Of a DNA stretch of 64,000 bases, positions 53,055 to 62,551 are shown one piece after another (within the stretch, counting starts at the first letter, position 1; every line of letters starts with the position of its first letter). A program made the translations under genes and the position numbers. This stretch comes from an uncultured Blautia sp. Its GTDB lineage: Bacteria; Bacillota; Clostridia; Lachnospirales; Lachnospiraceae. Under the pieces are notes generated by a model. The model saw only the letters and a program-made list of their open reading frames with translations. It did not search any database and was not told where the DNA came from. Location: positions 28,349 to 92,348 of the forward strand of contig NZ_CAKROJ010000005.1 of the NCBI RefSeq assembly GCF_934372025.1. Direction: 5' to 3'.

Positions 53055-53582
53055 ATGTCCGATCATAAACGACACCTTAATCCCCTGCTTCTTTTGATTG
53101 CAGTTTTATTATGTCTGTCTGCCAGTTTTTTATTTCAGCGTACTTCCTTTGACCCTGATTATAAAATCACTGCCATATGGTCATACGAAACAAAAAAATC
53201 CACTTCTGCACCGGAAGCTTCCGTAACGAAAGCTCCACAGAAAGCAGATCATATATCCGCCACTCCAACCGCTGTTCCTTCTGTGACTCCTTCGGAGCCA
53301 CCGGTTAAGAAAGAGGCTTCTCCTGAGGCAGCAAACGGAACCTGGACATCCAGCGGAAGTCATTGGATGTTTCTCGTAAACGGAACACCTTACACCGGAT
53401 GGCTGATCGACACTGACGGAAAGCATTATTATTTTGACAAGGACGGGATCATGCAGACCGGCTGGATCAATGACAATGGCAAACGTTATTATCTGGACCT
53501 GGATGGTATTATGCAAACCGGAACAGTCAGCATAGACGGGAAAGATTATGAACTTCAGGCCGATGGTTCGCTGAAGAAATAA
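53055..53582 (+). CDS. Membrane-anchored protein with choline-binding-type repeats
   Basis: 175 residues. Start ATG 53055 follows AAAGGAGGAATT. N-terminal hydrophobic helix (LLLLIAVLLCLSASFLF), a Thr/Pro-rich linker, then two aromatic-rich cell wall-binding repeats (GWLIDTDGKHYYFDKDG, GWINDNGKRYYLDLDG) and a related third half. Such repeats bind choline or wall polymers. No enzymatic domain. Divergent from the pseudouridine synthase. Confidence 0.85.
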   Translation: MSDHKRHLNPLLLLIAVLLCLSASFLFQRTSFDPDYKITAIWSYETKKSTSAPEASVTKAPQKADHISATPTAVPSVTPSEPPVKKEASPEAANGTWTSSGSHWMFLVNGTPYTGWLIDTDGKHYYFDKDGIMQTGWINDNGKRYYLDLDGIMQTGTVSIDGKDYELQADGSLKK

Positions 53583-53586
53583 AAAA

Positions 53587-53610
53587 AGCGCAGGAATAAA
53601 ATCCTGTGCT
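53587..53610. terminator. Terminator
   Basis: AGCGCAGGA (53587-53595) pairs with TCCTGTGCT (53602-53610), with A/T runs on both sides, between the convergent wall-binding and SH3 genes. Confidence 0.85.
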
Positions 53611-53630
53611 TTTTTATTTAGCTGAATATT

Positions 53631-54548
53631 CTACTCGAGCAATCCACTGTAAACATATCCAGTCTGTCCATCATATTCAATCTGAATCCAGTCACCCTCC
53701 TGACCCAGTTTCTGAATCTGATCCCCTTCATCAAGACCACCTATGATATCACTGTCACTATTTGCCTCAGCTCTGACATTACACCCTTCTGTAACTGTCA
53801 TTGTCGTGCCGTCTGCACTCGTTTCAAAAGAAGAAGTATCTGCCTCTTCACCCAGGCCTGCAAGGAACTGTGCCAGTGCGGTATCGTTCTTCTGCGCCTG
53901 TTCGTATTCTGCCTGCACCTCAGCCGTAAGCTTCTTTACGTCATCATCAGATTTCAGCGAATCCATATAAGCGGAAACTGTTGTGTTCTGTTCCAGGTCA
54001 CCTAATATTTTATAAGTGCCATCGCTGTCTTTTACAACATATGAACTCCATAAAGAAGGCGCCGGTGTCTGAATCCCCTTACAGATGAAATTACCACTCG
54101 TATAAATCACATACGAATTGTCATCCAGTCCTTTCTTCATATACACTTTGCTTACCTGATACTTTTCAATATAATCCTTTGCATTTGCAATTCTGGATTC
54201 ATCAGAAGGTGTCAGGTTTCTGACCAATGTTTTCAATGTTGTAATATCTTTTTCCCCTAAAGCCTTGTAATAGCTGTTCATAAGTGCAGTAACTTCTTCA
54301 CTGCCATCCTCCAAGGGATTCGTTTCTTCTTTCTTCCCGTCGTTTGTCTCCCCATCATCTTCCGGAGAAGAAGGATCATTTCCCTGGCTGTTGTCCTGTG
54401 CTGTAATCTGTTCTTCGTCTGAAGTACCCTTCTCACTTCCGACACAGGCACGAATGCCAAAGAACAATACAGCTACGATTATCAAAATTGCTCCGCCAAG
54501 CATAATATAGCGAAGGTTATCTGATAACCATTCCCTGAAATTATCCAA
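53631..54548 (-). CDS. Membrane-anchored SH3-domain protein
   Basis: 305 residues. A single transmembrane helix near the N-terminus (LRYIMLGGAILIIVAVLFFG), an acidic Ser/Asp/Glu-rich linker, a helical central domain (ALMNSYYKALGEKDITTLK, as in NTF2-like folds), and a C-terminal bacterial SH3 domain (GCNVRAEANSDSDIIGGLDE, then VYSGLLE). Extracytoplasmic binding to wall peptide is likely; partner unknown. Confidence 0.83.
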   Translation of the reverse strand: MDNFREWLSDNLRYIMLGGAILIIVAVLFFGIRACVGSEKGTSDEEQITAQDNSQGNDPSSPEDDGETNDGKKEETNPLEDGSEEVTALMNSYYKALGEKDITTLKTLVRNLTPSDESRIANAKDYIEKYQVSKVYMKKGLDDNSYVIYTSGNFICKGIQTPAPSLWSSYVVKDSDGTYKILGDLEQNTTVSAYMDSLKSDDDVKKLTAEVQAEYEQAQKNDTALAQFLAGLGEEADTSSFETSADGTTMTVTEGCNVRAEANSDSDIIGGLDEGDQIQKLGQEGDWIQIEYDGQTGYVYSGLLE

Positions 54549-54603
54549 GTTCTTGTCCTCCTTAACTTACAACGCACTGAGGCAGACCCATTACCTCGTG
54601 CAA

Positions 54604-54675
54604 CACACCTGAAGGGAATCGAACCCCCGCACATGGTACCGGAAACCACTGCTCTATCCACTGAGCTACAGGTGC
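54604..54675 (-). tRNA. tRNA-Arg (anticodon CCG)
   Basis: Cloverleaf read by eye on the minus strand: acceptor GCACCTG (54675-54669) with CAGGTGT (54611-54605), D-stem GCTC/GAGC, anticodon stem GTGGT/ACCAT with loop TTCCGGT, T-loop TTCGATT. Anticodon CCG reads CGG (Arg). CCA is not encoded. 72 bases. The T-stem has two G-T pairs. Confidence 0.9.
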
Positions 54676-54800
54676 AAGCTTTCTTCCTAAAGCTTTTTAT
54701 AATATATCACATAATTGCCTATTTGTAAAGTTTTTGAATTATTCCTTCTTTTCTGACTATTCCCACGGTTACTGTTCACTCCATTCACAGCCCCAGTATT

Positions 54801-55619
54801 TCAGACAACTTTCCAGACTCTGCAGTTTCCAGTTTCGCCAATCACATACATTGTGGTACCTGCCAGATACTCATCCAGCTCCTGTGATGTAGAAATCACG
54901 TAGCTGACTTTATTCTTTTTAAGAATATGCTGGAACTCTTCCGTTTCATACGAAAAATCATGATAGAAGTAAACCGCTATAACCTTTTTCATCCAAATTT
55001 TAATCTTTTTGCTCTTCATGATTTTTTCTTCCGATGATCGCTCTATACGCTGGAGCATGCTGCGTCCTACGTAGGATTTCACATCCGGATCATACTGCCG
55101 GTACAGCAGAAGCAATCCATCACTGAGTATTCGGGGCTGTTCGATTCCCTCACTGTGTATGATATTTGCCAGATCCATTATTTCCTGATCAATAAAATAC
55201 GCATTTTCTGCCTTCTGATAAGGAAAGGAATCCGCACCCTTGAATACCGGAATTCCCAAAGCAGCAATCAGCGCAATACTGACCCCACCTGCCAGAAATC
55301 TTACCCATATTTTTTTTGATGCAAATATAACCAGTGTCAGAGCATACCCTATTGTAATAAAAAAGACGATCATCCACAAAAATCGGACAAATCGATTTCC
55401 AAATCCAAATACATCCACAAGAACCCTGACTGCATACGGATTAAAAATTGTAAGACATTCTGTCACAAGTGTTCCGACAAACAACCGGCGATCCTCTTTC
55501 TTTCCCAGAAACCAGATCAACACCAGTGCCACCGGATACAAAAGCCATATCGGGTTACTTCCTGTATAAGTCTGGAGAGACTGCTTCAGAAACTGAATTG
55601 TTTCATTTAAATTTTCCAA
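54801..55619 (-). CDS. Membrane protein of unknown function, C-terminal soluble part
   Basis: 272 residues. Four or five hydrophobic helices in the first ~130 residues (PIWLLYPVALVLIWFLG, FLWMIVFFITIGYALTLVIF, FLAGGVSIALIAALGIPVF), then an outside-facing region (YDPDVKSYVGRSMLQRIER, YVISTSQELDEYLAGTTMYV). I recognise no domain. It follows the larger membrane gene at 55,635 by 15 bases. Together they resemble a split membrane enzyme. Confidence 0.55.
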   Translation of the reverse strand: MENLNETIQFLKQSLQTYTGSNPIWLLYPVALVLIWFLGKKEDRRLFVGTLVTECLTIFNPYAVRVLVDVFGFGNRFVRFLWMIVFFITIGYALTLVIFASKKIWVRFLAGGVSIALIAALGIPVFKGADSFPYQKAENAYFIDQEIMDLANIIHSEGIEQPRILSDGLLLLYRQYDPDVKSYVGRSMLQRIERSSEEKIMKSKKIKIWMKKVIAVYFYHDFSYETEEFQHILKKNKVSYVISTSQELDEYLAGTTMYVIGETGNCRVWKVV

Positions 55620-55634
55620 TAGTCTTTCCTCCTT

Positions 55635-56681
55635 CTACACCAGATAACTTATCAGCATCCAGAATGCCGACGGCAACAGCACGATTATATAGCGTTTCAG
55701 CAGATGCCACTGTTTTTTGCGTATGCTCTCACACAAAATATATGGAAATAATGTAAGTCCTGTCATACATGGTACTATAAACAGTGCGGAATTACTGAAA
55801 GCAATGCCACCGGTTCCACACAGAAACAGTCCGCACCACGGCCACAGGCTTTTTTCTTTGCGGTAAATTGCCAGACAGCACCCGAAAATCACCGTCATAT
55901 AAAAATATGCAATGACAGCTTTTCCCTCATATGTTCGGTATGCAAAATACTGTGAAACACCTCCGAGACTGTAGGAAAACAGAAGAACCATATCTGCCAG
56001 TATGACAAACACTGTTTTTTCTGCTTCTTTTTCTTCAGAAAAAAACTTTGCTGCACACTGATACAATCCCATCTCAAAAAGAAGCACCATCACAATTGTA
56101 AAGCTCCACTTACGTTCCATAAGCGGATGAATATTCAGCACCTGATAAACGATTGCACTCTGCAGTGTATCTGTATTCATAATATAAAACGAATTTGGAG
56201 ACTTCAGAAGTTTCCCTGTATAAGGTGCAACTCTTTCCAGCGTATTTGAATAAACAGAAGCTACAGGAAGTCCGATATAGTTATTGGAATCATAATTTGA
56301 CAGTGTATTTGTATTCAGCCCAAGAAATACAGCAAGTGCCACTGCCACAAGCACCAGCACTATTAAAGATATGTTTTTCTGTCTGTTTCCTGGAATTCCT
56401 CTGATACTCTCTGCCAGAAGTGTTCTCTTTTTCCAGAAGATCCAGAAAAAGAGAACGATCAGCAGACTTCCCCATATAACCGTCAGCTGTTTCAGGGAAC
56501 AGCACCGATATTTCATAGGAAATGCCACAATTTCAAACAGGGTATAATAAAGCAGAAAACCACTGATACACATGATTGAAAATCTGCCTGACTGAAATTT
56601 CCGGGGGATCAGCGCCCCGAAAAGCCAGAATACAACAAGATATCCCACTGCCAGAAAAGAGCCCATTATCATATTCGTCAT
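55635..56681 (-). CDS. Polytopic membrane protein, possible DUF6077-like
   Basis: 348 residues, about 10 hydrophobic helices. A loop between helices carries NTLSNYDSNNYIGLPVASVY and NTLERVAPYTGKLLKSPNS, and one segment reads YSLGGVSQYFAYRTYEGKA, which recalls GT-C-type or DUF6077 proteins; the assignment is tentative. Its ATG overlaps the stop of the molybdenum hydroxylase gene (ATGA), so the two are translationally coupled, which is unexpected for a membrane protein. Confidence 0.6.
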   Translation of the reverse strand: MTNMIMGSFLAVGYLVVFWLFGALIPRKFQSGRFSIMCISGFLLYYTLFEIVAFPMKYRCCSLKQLTVIWGSLLIVLFFWIFWKKRTLLAESIRGIPGNRQKNISLIVLVLVAVALAVFLGLNTNTLSNYDSNNYIGLPVASVYSNTLERVAPYTGKLLKSPNSFYIMNTDTLQSAIVYQVLNIHPLMERKWSFTIVMVLLFEMGLYQCAAKFFSEEKEAEKTVFVILADMVLLFSYSLGGVSQYFAYRTYEGKAVIAYFYMTVIFGCCLAIYRKEKSLWPWCGLFLCGTGGIAFSNSALFIVPCMTGLTLFPYILCESIRKKQWHLLKRYIIVLLPSAFWMLISYLV

Positions 56682-58984
56682 GAATTCTTGTCTGTTCCTT
56701 TCTTGTTCAGAATTCCCATTGCAATTTTTTCCGGGGTGATCGGAAGTTCACGTACCCGTACTCCGGTTGCATTATAAACTGCCTCGGCAATAGCCGGACA
56801 TGGTGTATCAATTACAAGCTCACCAATTGATTTTGCACCAAATGGACCAGTCTGTTCGTAACTGCACTCAAAATCGACCCGAATATTTCCAACATCCATT
56901 CTTGTCGGAATCTTATACTGCATAAAAGAATTGTTTCGAATCTTTCCTTTATCTGTATACTGGACATCTTCAAAAAGAGCCATTCCGATTCCCTGCGCAA
57001 TACCACCTTCTGTCTGCACACGTGCAAGATTCGGATTGATCGGTGTACCACAGTCAACAACGGCCACATAATCCAGCAGATCCACATTTCCTGTCTCGGT
57101 ATCAACTTCAACCTCTGCCATACCTACCATAAACGGCGGAGGTGACAACGGGGCAGAATGAGATTTGGTAACCTGCAGTTCAATATTATTAAAGAACGTA
57201 CTCTTCAGCGCTACCTGCTCCAGAGAAACTTTTTTCTCTTCATCCTCACCTTCAACATATACGCTGGATCCGTCAAATGCGACTTTATCCACATCTGTTT
57301 CCAGCATCTCTGCACCTACTTCACAGATTTTCTTTCTTAATTCTTCACAGGCCTTCATAACTGCCATTCCTGTTGTATAGGTAGTCGCTGAAGCATAAGA
57401 TCCTGAGTCATATGGAGAAATATCTGTATCTACGCTGAACACAACGATATTTTCCATTCGAGTTTCCAGACAGTCTGCTGCCATCTGTGCAAGAATCGTA
57501 TCGCAGCCGGTTCCCATATCAGCACAGCCAAGTGCCAGAGTATAAGATCCATCTTCGTTAAGCTTGATATCTGCACCACCAACATCAACGCCTGCAATAG
57601 AAGATCCCTGCATAGCCATTGCAACTCCGACTCCACGTACTTTGCCATTACCCATATCACGGAATGGATATTTGGAATCCCAGTTCATCATTTCTTTCGC
57701 TCTCGCCATACACTTATCCATTGTACAGCTCTGTGCATAAGGAACATCATGATAACCAGGAAGCGGACCGCCCTCAACCGGCATATTCAGTTCTTTGACC
57801 TTTACCGGATCCATTCCCATTTTGTGCGCCAGCTCGTTTATTGCAGATTCTACCGCAAAAATACCCTGGGTAGCACCATATCCACGATATGCTCCGGCTG
57901 TCTGTACATTTGTATAAACTACATCAAAAGCAAAACGATACGCTTCTGTATGTCTGTAAAGTGCAATAGATTTATGTCCGCTAAGTCCTACTGTTGTAGA
58001 ACTGTGTTCTCCATAAGCCCCTGTATTGGACAGCGTATAAACATCAATTGCCTTGATGATTCCATTTTCATCTGCTCCTGCACGTACTGTGATCTCCATC
58101 TCATGACGTGGAGTAGAACAGATCATGGATTCATATCTGGAATAGATTATTTTGGACGGACGTCCAGTCTTCCAGGTAACAATTGCCGGATATATCTCAC
58201 TTACAGATGACTGTTTTGCACCAAAGCCACCACCAATTCTCGGTTTGATCACACGTACCTTTGAAGCCGGAATATCCAGGGCTCTTCCGACGATTCTGCG
58301 GATATGGAACGGAATCTGTGTAGAAGACAGAACGATCAGTCTTCCAACATGGTCCATATAACAGGCTGTACGGAATGTCTCCATCATGGTCTGCTGATTG
58401 GCTCTTGTATGATACGTATGTTCTACTGTGTATTTGCACTCACTGAGTACTTTCTCTACATCACCCTCTTCTTCCATGGCTGATGCACACAGATTTCTCT
58501 TATTATCTCCACCAAGCGGAATCTTCAGTTTCCAGTTATCTTCCGGATGTACCAGGATTGGATTATCCTTTGCTTTATGAATATCCAGCACCGCTTCTTC
58601 CACGCGGTATTTCACTTTTATTCTCTTTAACGCTTTGTCTACCGCATCCTCTGTCTCACCTGCTACGATTGCAACTGCATCACCAACAAATCGAACATGC
58701 TGATCCAGGATCAGACGATCATCCGGACTCATTTCCGGTGCAGTCTGTCCAGCCAGAGTAAAACGTTTCTGTGGTACATCTTTATAGGTAAGAACACATG
58801 CAATACCGGCAACTTTTTCGGCATTTTCAGTCTTAATTTCTTCTATCCATGCATTTGCATGCGGACTTCTCAGCACTTTAACGATGAGGCAGTCCTTCGG
58901 TGCCAGATCATCTGTATAGACAGGTTTTCCTGTTACCAGTGCCATTGCATCTGTTTTTCGTACAGGTTGATTTACATATTTCAT
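56678..58984 (-). CDS. Molybdenum hydroxylase Mo-binding subunit (second operon)
   Basis: 768 residues of the xanthine dehydrogenase/aldehyde oxidase large subunit family. The hammerhead domain (~15-115), Mo-binding motif VIKPRIGGGFGAKQSSVSEI near ~247, TAGAYRGYGATQGIFAVESA, GTGCDTILAQMAADCL near ~500, and the catalytic-Glu end GAKSIGELVIDTPCPAIAE. Substrate unknown; no adjacent selenium-maturation genes, unlike the first operon. Its stop overlaps the start of a membrane protein gene. Confidence 0.92.
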   Translation of the reverse strand: MKYVNQPVRKTDAMALVTGKPVYTDDLAPKDCLIVKVLRSPHANAWIEEIKTENAEKVAGIACVLTYKDVPQKRFTLAGQTAPEMSPDDRLILDQHVRFVGDAVAIVAGETEDAVDKALKRIKVKYRVEEAVLDIHKAKDNPILVHPEDNWKLKIPLGGDNKRNLCASAMEEEGDVEKVLSECKYTVEHTYHTRANQQTMMETFRTACYMDHVGRLIVLSSTQIPFHIRRIVGRALDIPASKVRVIKPRIGGGFGAKQSSVSEIYPAIVTWKTGRPSKIIYSRYESMICSTPRHEMEITVRAGADENGIIKAIDVYTLSNTGAYGEHSSTTVGLSGHKSIALYRHTEAYRFAFDVVYTNVQTAGAYRGYGATQGIFAVESAINELAHKMGMDPVKVKELNMPVEGGPLPGYHDVPYAQSCTMDKCMARAKEMMNWDSKYPFRDMGNGKVRGVGVAMAMQGSSIAGVDVGGADIKLNEDGSYTLALGCADMGTGCDTILAQMAADCLETRMENIVVFSVDTDISPYDSGSYASATTYTTGMAVMKACEELRKKICEVGAEMLETDVDKVAFDGSSVYVEGEDEEKKVSLEQVALKSTFFNNIELQVTKSHSAPLSPPPFMVGMAEVEVDTETGNVDLLDYVAVVDCGTPINPNLARVQTEGGIAQGIGMALFEDVQYTDKGKIRNNSFMQYKIPTRMDVGNIRVDFECSYEQTGPFGAKSIGELVIDTPCPAIAEAVYNATGVRVRELPITPEKIAMGILNKKGTDKNS

Positions 58985-58986
58985 CC

Positions 58987-59454
58987 CTATGCTTCCTCCT
59001 GTGCTTTTTTATATTTTAAAAACTTCAGAATACTTGCTGTCTGTGAGACAAATCCTGAACATCTGCACAGATTTCCTGCAAGATATTCTTTGATCTGTTC
59101 TTCTGTCGGCTCTTTGATCTCACGGAGCATCGCAAATACATTCATGATAAAACCAGGATTACAGAATCCGCACTGTTCTGCGCCTTCATCTGCAAGGAAA
59201 GCTCCAAACTCCTCTGCTTCCTTCTGCATTCCTTCCATTGTCACTACTTTTTTTCCGTCAACACGGACAGCAAGTGTGGAACATGACAGAATCGGACGGT
59301 CATCTACCAGAACTGTACAAAGCCCACAGTTCGCTGTTTCGCATCCTCTTTTCACACTGTAGCATCCTTTATCTCTCAGGAAATCGATCAGAAGCATCCC
59401 CGGTTCGATTTCTTCCTGACAATTAACTCCATTCAGCCAGAAACTAATTTTCAT
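58987..59454 (-). CDS. Molybdenum hydroxylase 2Fe-2S subunit (second operon)
   Basis: 155 residues with the plant-type cluster CETANCGLCTVLVDD (the usual GxCG region reads TANCG) and the alpha-helical cluster motifs CGFCNPGFIMNVFA and CRCSGFVSQTASI. Overlaps the FAD subunit by 11 bases and ends 2 bases before the Mo subunit. Full length. Confidence 0.92.
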   Translation of the reverse strand: MKISFWLNGVNCQEEIEPGMLLIDFLRDKGCYSVKRGCETANCGLCTVLVDDRPILSCSTLAVRVDGKKVVTMEGMQKEAEEFGAFLADEGAEQCGFCNPGFIMNVFAMLREIKEPTEEQIKEYLAGNLCRCSGFVSQTASILKFLKYKKAQEEA

Positions 59455-60262
59455 TCTTCATTCCTCCTACTGCTTCCCATGTTCTTCGTGTCAGGACTTT
59501 AACCAGGAGCGTTCTGTACTCTGCTGATGCTCTCATATTGCTGTCCGTCTTCACCTGTTCTGCAGCATATTCTGCAAATTTCTGAATAGCTTCCTCACGC
59601 TGTCCGTCAGTCATATCTTTAAAATTTTTAAGAAGCTGCTGTTCATCAGAAACCACAACCGCACGTCCCGGTCTTGCACCGATCACTGTTCTTGCTTCTT
59701 CTCCGATCAAAGCTGCAGCACATGTCAGAACCGGAAAATCCGTTTTGCTGTTTCGCTGACTTACATAACAGACAGATAACGGCTGTTTTTTCACGATAAT
59801 ATTTACAAGAATGTCATTATCTTTTTTGCGATTCACAAATTCTGTCAGCGGAATGCGTCCCGCATCGTACAGTTCAACCCATGTATCCATGGCAAGAAAC
59901 ATTGTCAGTACATCAGAAAATCCATATCGTCCCCATATACTTCCACCTACCGTCGCGCAGTTACGGAACTGCACTCCTACTATGTGACGAAGGCTCTCTC
60001 TGACTGCTCCATGTGTATATTCATTCAAACTCTCATTTATTTCAAGCTCTCTCAACGATGTCATACAGCCAATCACAAATTCCTCATCTGTTTCCTGCAC
60101 CGTATCCAGCCCCAGGCCGGAAAGGTCAATGGCCGTAGAAATATTGCGGTTTCCCATCTTCAGCCAGACCATACCGCCAAGAACAACGGCAGTCTTTTTC
60201 TGGTTCAGTTCATATGCTTCCGCAATACTTTTTACTTTCACATAGCTTTTAATCTTTAGCAT
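59444..60262 (-). CDS. Molybdenum hydroxylase FAD-binding subunit (second operon)
   Basis: 272 residues, slightly shorter than the first-operon FAD subunit (295). The PCMH-like FAD domain carries TAVVLGGMVWLKMGNRNIST and VGVQFRNCATVGGSIWGRYG, which match the family loops. The C-terminal domain is present. AAAGGAA site before ATG. First gene of the second hydroxylase operon; no nearby maturation gene. Confidence 0.87.
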   Translation of the reverse strand: MLKIKSYVKVKSIAEAYELNQKKTAVVLGGMVWLKMGNRNISTAIDLSGLGLDTVQETDEEFVIGCMTSLRELEINESLNEYTHGAVRESLRHIVGVQFRNCATVGGSIWGRYGFSDVLTMFLAMDTWVELYDAGRIPLTEFVNRKKDNDILVNIIVKKQPLSVCYVSQRNSKTDFPVLTCAAALIGEEARTVIGARPGRAVVVSDEQQLLKNFKDMTDGQREEAIQKFAEYAAEQVKTDSNMRASAEYRTLLVKVLTRRTWEAVGGMKNEN

Positions 60263-60382
60263 CTGTGTACCGATTCCTTTCTGTCATCCAAATTTAACTA
60301 TATAGGCATACGTTAACTAATTTTAACAGAATCTTTTTATTTTTTCCATAGCAACAATTTTTTCTGTGAAACATGCATAAAA

Positions 60383-60438
60383 ACAGCCCTTCCTTGTTAA
60401 TACTTTTTTACTATTAACTGTTAAAAAGGAAGAGCTGT
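60383..60438 (-). terminator. Terminator after leuA
   Basis: A long two-part stem: ACAGCCCTTCCTT (60383-60395) with AAGGAAGAGCTGT (60426-60438), one mismatch, plus GTTAATA (60396-60402) with TATTAAC (60412-60418). On the minus transcript TTTTATG follows. Confidence 0.8.
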
Positions 60439-60462
60439 CTTTATGTTTATTTTTAATATGAT

Positions 60463-60484
60463 GTCGGGTTCAAAAGCCCCCGAC
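60463..60484. repeat. Small palindrome after leuA
   Basis: GTCGGG (60463-60468) pairs with CCCGAC (60479-60484) around TTCAAAAGCC, starting 9 bases past the leuA stop. It has no T-tract, and resembles dispersed palindromic units seen in related genomes; function unknown. Confidence 0.5.
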
Positions 60485-60492
60485 TATGATAC

Positions 60493-62148
60493 CTATTGAT
60501 TGTTGATTGCAGTTACCAGTGCATCAATAGACGCACGGATAATATCAGGATTTACACCTGCTCCCCAGGAAAGCATACCATCCGGCTTCTGAATGCCGAC
60601 ATATGCAATCGCTTTGGAGCTTGAACTCTTTTCAAGCGCATGCTCCTGATAAGTTACCAGTGTAAAATCAAGTCCATATGCTTTCTTCAGTGCGTTGCTT
60701 ACCGCATCCAGACGTCCGTTTCCAGTTGCTTCTGTCGTAATTGTTTTACCATTAAAGGAAGAAGTTACCTGTGTAGTAATACCGCCGTCTGTCTGCTGGA
60801 AATGAACTTCATTGATACTATATGGAACAACAACATTTTCAAATGTAGATTTGAACAGATTGAAGATTTCATCCGGATGAAGTTCCTTATGACTGTGATC
60901 AGAAACAGCCTTTGCTGCATATCCCATTGCCTCGCGCATTTTTGCCGGCAGATCCAAGCCATATTTTGTTTCCAGAATGTATCCGACTCCACCTTTACCG
61001 GACTGGCTGTTGATACGAATAACATCTGCATCATAATTTCTTCCGACATCTGTCGGATCGATCGGAAGATACGGAACTGTCCAGCGGTTCGGGTCCTTCT
61101 CTTCTCTCCAGTGCATACCCTTGGCAATCGCATCCTGATGTGAACCGGAGAATGCTGCGAATACCAGTGCTCCACTGTATGGACTTCTTTCATCAACCTT
61201 CATGCCTGTACACTCTTCATATACTTCACAGATATGTGGCATATCGGAGAAATCAAGTTCCGGATCAACGCCCTGTGCAAACATATTCATTGCAAGTGTA
61301 ACAATGTCAACATTTCCTGTACGTTCTCCATTTCCAAACAGAGTTCCTTCTACCCTGTCTGCGCCTGCAAGCAGTCCCAGTTCAGAATCTGCCACACCAC
61401 AGCCACGGTCATTATGCGGATGCTGAGAAAGAATTACGTTTTCACGATATTTCATATTTTCGCTCATATATTCAATCTGGCTGGCATATACATGCGGCAT
61501 AGATAATTCAACTGTTACCGGCAGATTGATAATTGCCTTGTTTTCCGGTGTCGGCTGCCATACATCCAGAACTGCATTACATACTTCCAGTGCATATTCC
61601 GGCTCAGTTCCTGTAAAGCTCTCCGGGCTGTATTCAAACTGGAAATTACCATCCGTTTCATCTGCCAGCTGTTTCAGAAGTTTCGCACCTTCTACTGCAA
61701 TTTTCAGGATCTCTTCTTTTGATTTTCTGAATACCTGTTCACGCTGTGCAACTGAAGTTGAATTATACACATGAACAATTGCTTTCGGAGCACCTTTGAC
61801 AGCCTCAAAGGTCTTACGGATAATGTGCTCTCTGGCCTGTGTCAGAACCTGAATCGTTACATCATCCGGAATCAGATTCTGTTCGATCAGTGTACGCACA
61901 AAAGTATATTCTGTTTCAGAAGCAGCCGGAAATCCAACTTCAATTTCTTTAAATCCGATTTTTACAAGAAGCTTAAAGAACTCAATTTTCTGTTCCAGAC
62001 TCATCGGTATGACCAGAGCCTGATTTCCATCACGAAGGTCTACACTGCACCAGATCGGTGCTTTGTCTACATATTCTTTTTCAGTCCATTTCATACATTT
62101 CATCGGTGGCATATAATACTGTTTCTGGTATTTTGTTACGTTTTTCAT
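60493..62148 (-). CDS. leuA: 2-isopropylmalate synthase
   Basis: 551 residues. Condenses acetyl-CoA with 2-oxoisovalerate in leucine synthesis. TIM barrel with PIWCSVDLRDGNQALVIP near residue 34, HPHNDRGCGVADSELGLLAG near ~245 for metal, and a C-terminal LeuA allosteric domain (NSQSGKGGVGYILETKYGLD). T-box control upstream (62,180-62,520). No leuBCD within the window. Confidence 0.95.
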   Translation of the reverse strand: MKNVTKYQKQYYMPPMKCMKWTEKEYVDKAPIWCSVDLRDGNQALVIPMSLEQKIEFFKLLVKIGFKEIEVGFPAASETEYTFVRTLIEQNLIPDDVTIQVLTQAREHIIRKTFEAVKGAPKAIVHVYNSTSVAQREQVFRKSKEEILKIAVEGAKLLKQLADETDGNFQFEYSPESFTGTEPEYALEVCNAVLDVWQPTPENKAIINLPVTVELSMPHVYASQIEYMSENMKYRENVILSQHPHNDRGCGVADSELGLLAGADRVEGTLFGNGERTGNVDIVTLAMNMFAQGVDPELDFSDMPHICEVYEECTGMKVDERSPYSGALVFAAFSGSHQDAIAKGMHWREEKDPNRWTVPYLPIDPTDVGRNYDADVIRINSQSGKGGVGYILETKYGLDLPAKMREAMGYAAKAVSDHSHKELHPDEIFNLFKSTFENVVVPYSINEVHFQQTDGGITTQVTSSFNGKTITTEATGNGRLDAVSNALKKAYGLDFTLVTYQEHALEKSSSSKAIAYVGIQKPDGMLSWGAGVNPDIIRASIDALVTAINNQ

Positions 62149-62199
62149 GTTCTTTTCTCCTCGTTCTCTAAATATTAATCATCTGCATGTCTTTTCTGA

Positions 62200-62516
62200 A
62201 TAAAAAAAATCTTCCATCTCTACAGGCTGCTGTAAGAGACGAAAGACATCTGTTTTCGCGGTACCACTCTTATTTATGAACGGTTCATACACTCATGGGA
62301 TACGGAATCTTCTGCTATATTCTGAAAACTCTTATATCCTCTCCATATAACGGTGGATACCGTCTGTGCCTACTTTCCTGTATATTCAGAAGTTCGGACA
62401 GATGCTCAAAGGCGAGTTCCATGATTTCCTTCCACTGCCTCGCACCAACCGACAGTTCTCTGTGCTCCAGGCCTCATGTACTATTCCTTATCAATGCATT
62501 TACCATATATGCTGAT
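62200..62516 (-). promoter_or_regulatory. T-box riboswitch, leucine-specific
   Basis: On the minus strand: T-box bulge region AGAGTGGTACCGCG (62257-62270), stem I with a specifier GAA CTC GCC where CTC at 62416-62414 encodes leucine, distal AGAGAACTGTCGGTTGGTGC, and a terminator TCTCTTACAG/CTGTAGAGA with TTTTTTTT before leuA. The TGGT of the T-box fits tRNA-Leu with discriminator A. Uncharged tRNA-Leu would favour antitermination and leuA transcription. Confidence 0.9.
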
Positions 62517-62522
62517 GAATAA

Positions 62523-62551
62523 AGACTAACACGGCATCCCTTCATTGTCAA
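62523..62551 (-). promoter_or_regulatory. Promoter of the leuA T-box transcript
   Basis: Minus-strand perfect TTGACA (62546-62551), 17-base spacer, TAGTCT (62523-62528); predicted start near 62516. It lies about 40 bases inside the leuA side of the IS element end. Confidence 0.65.
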
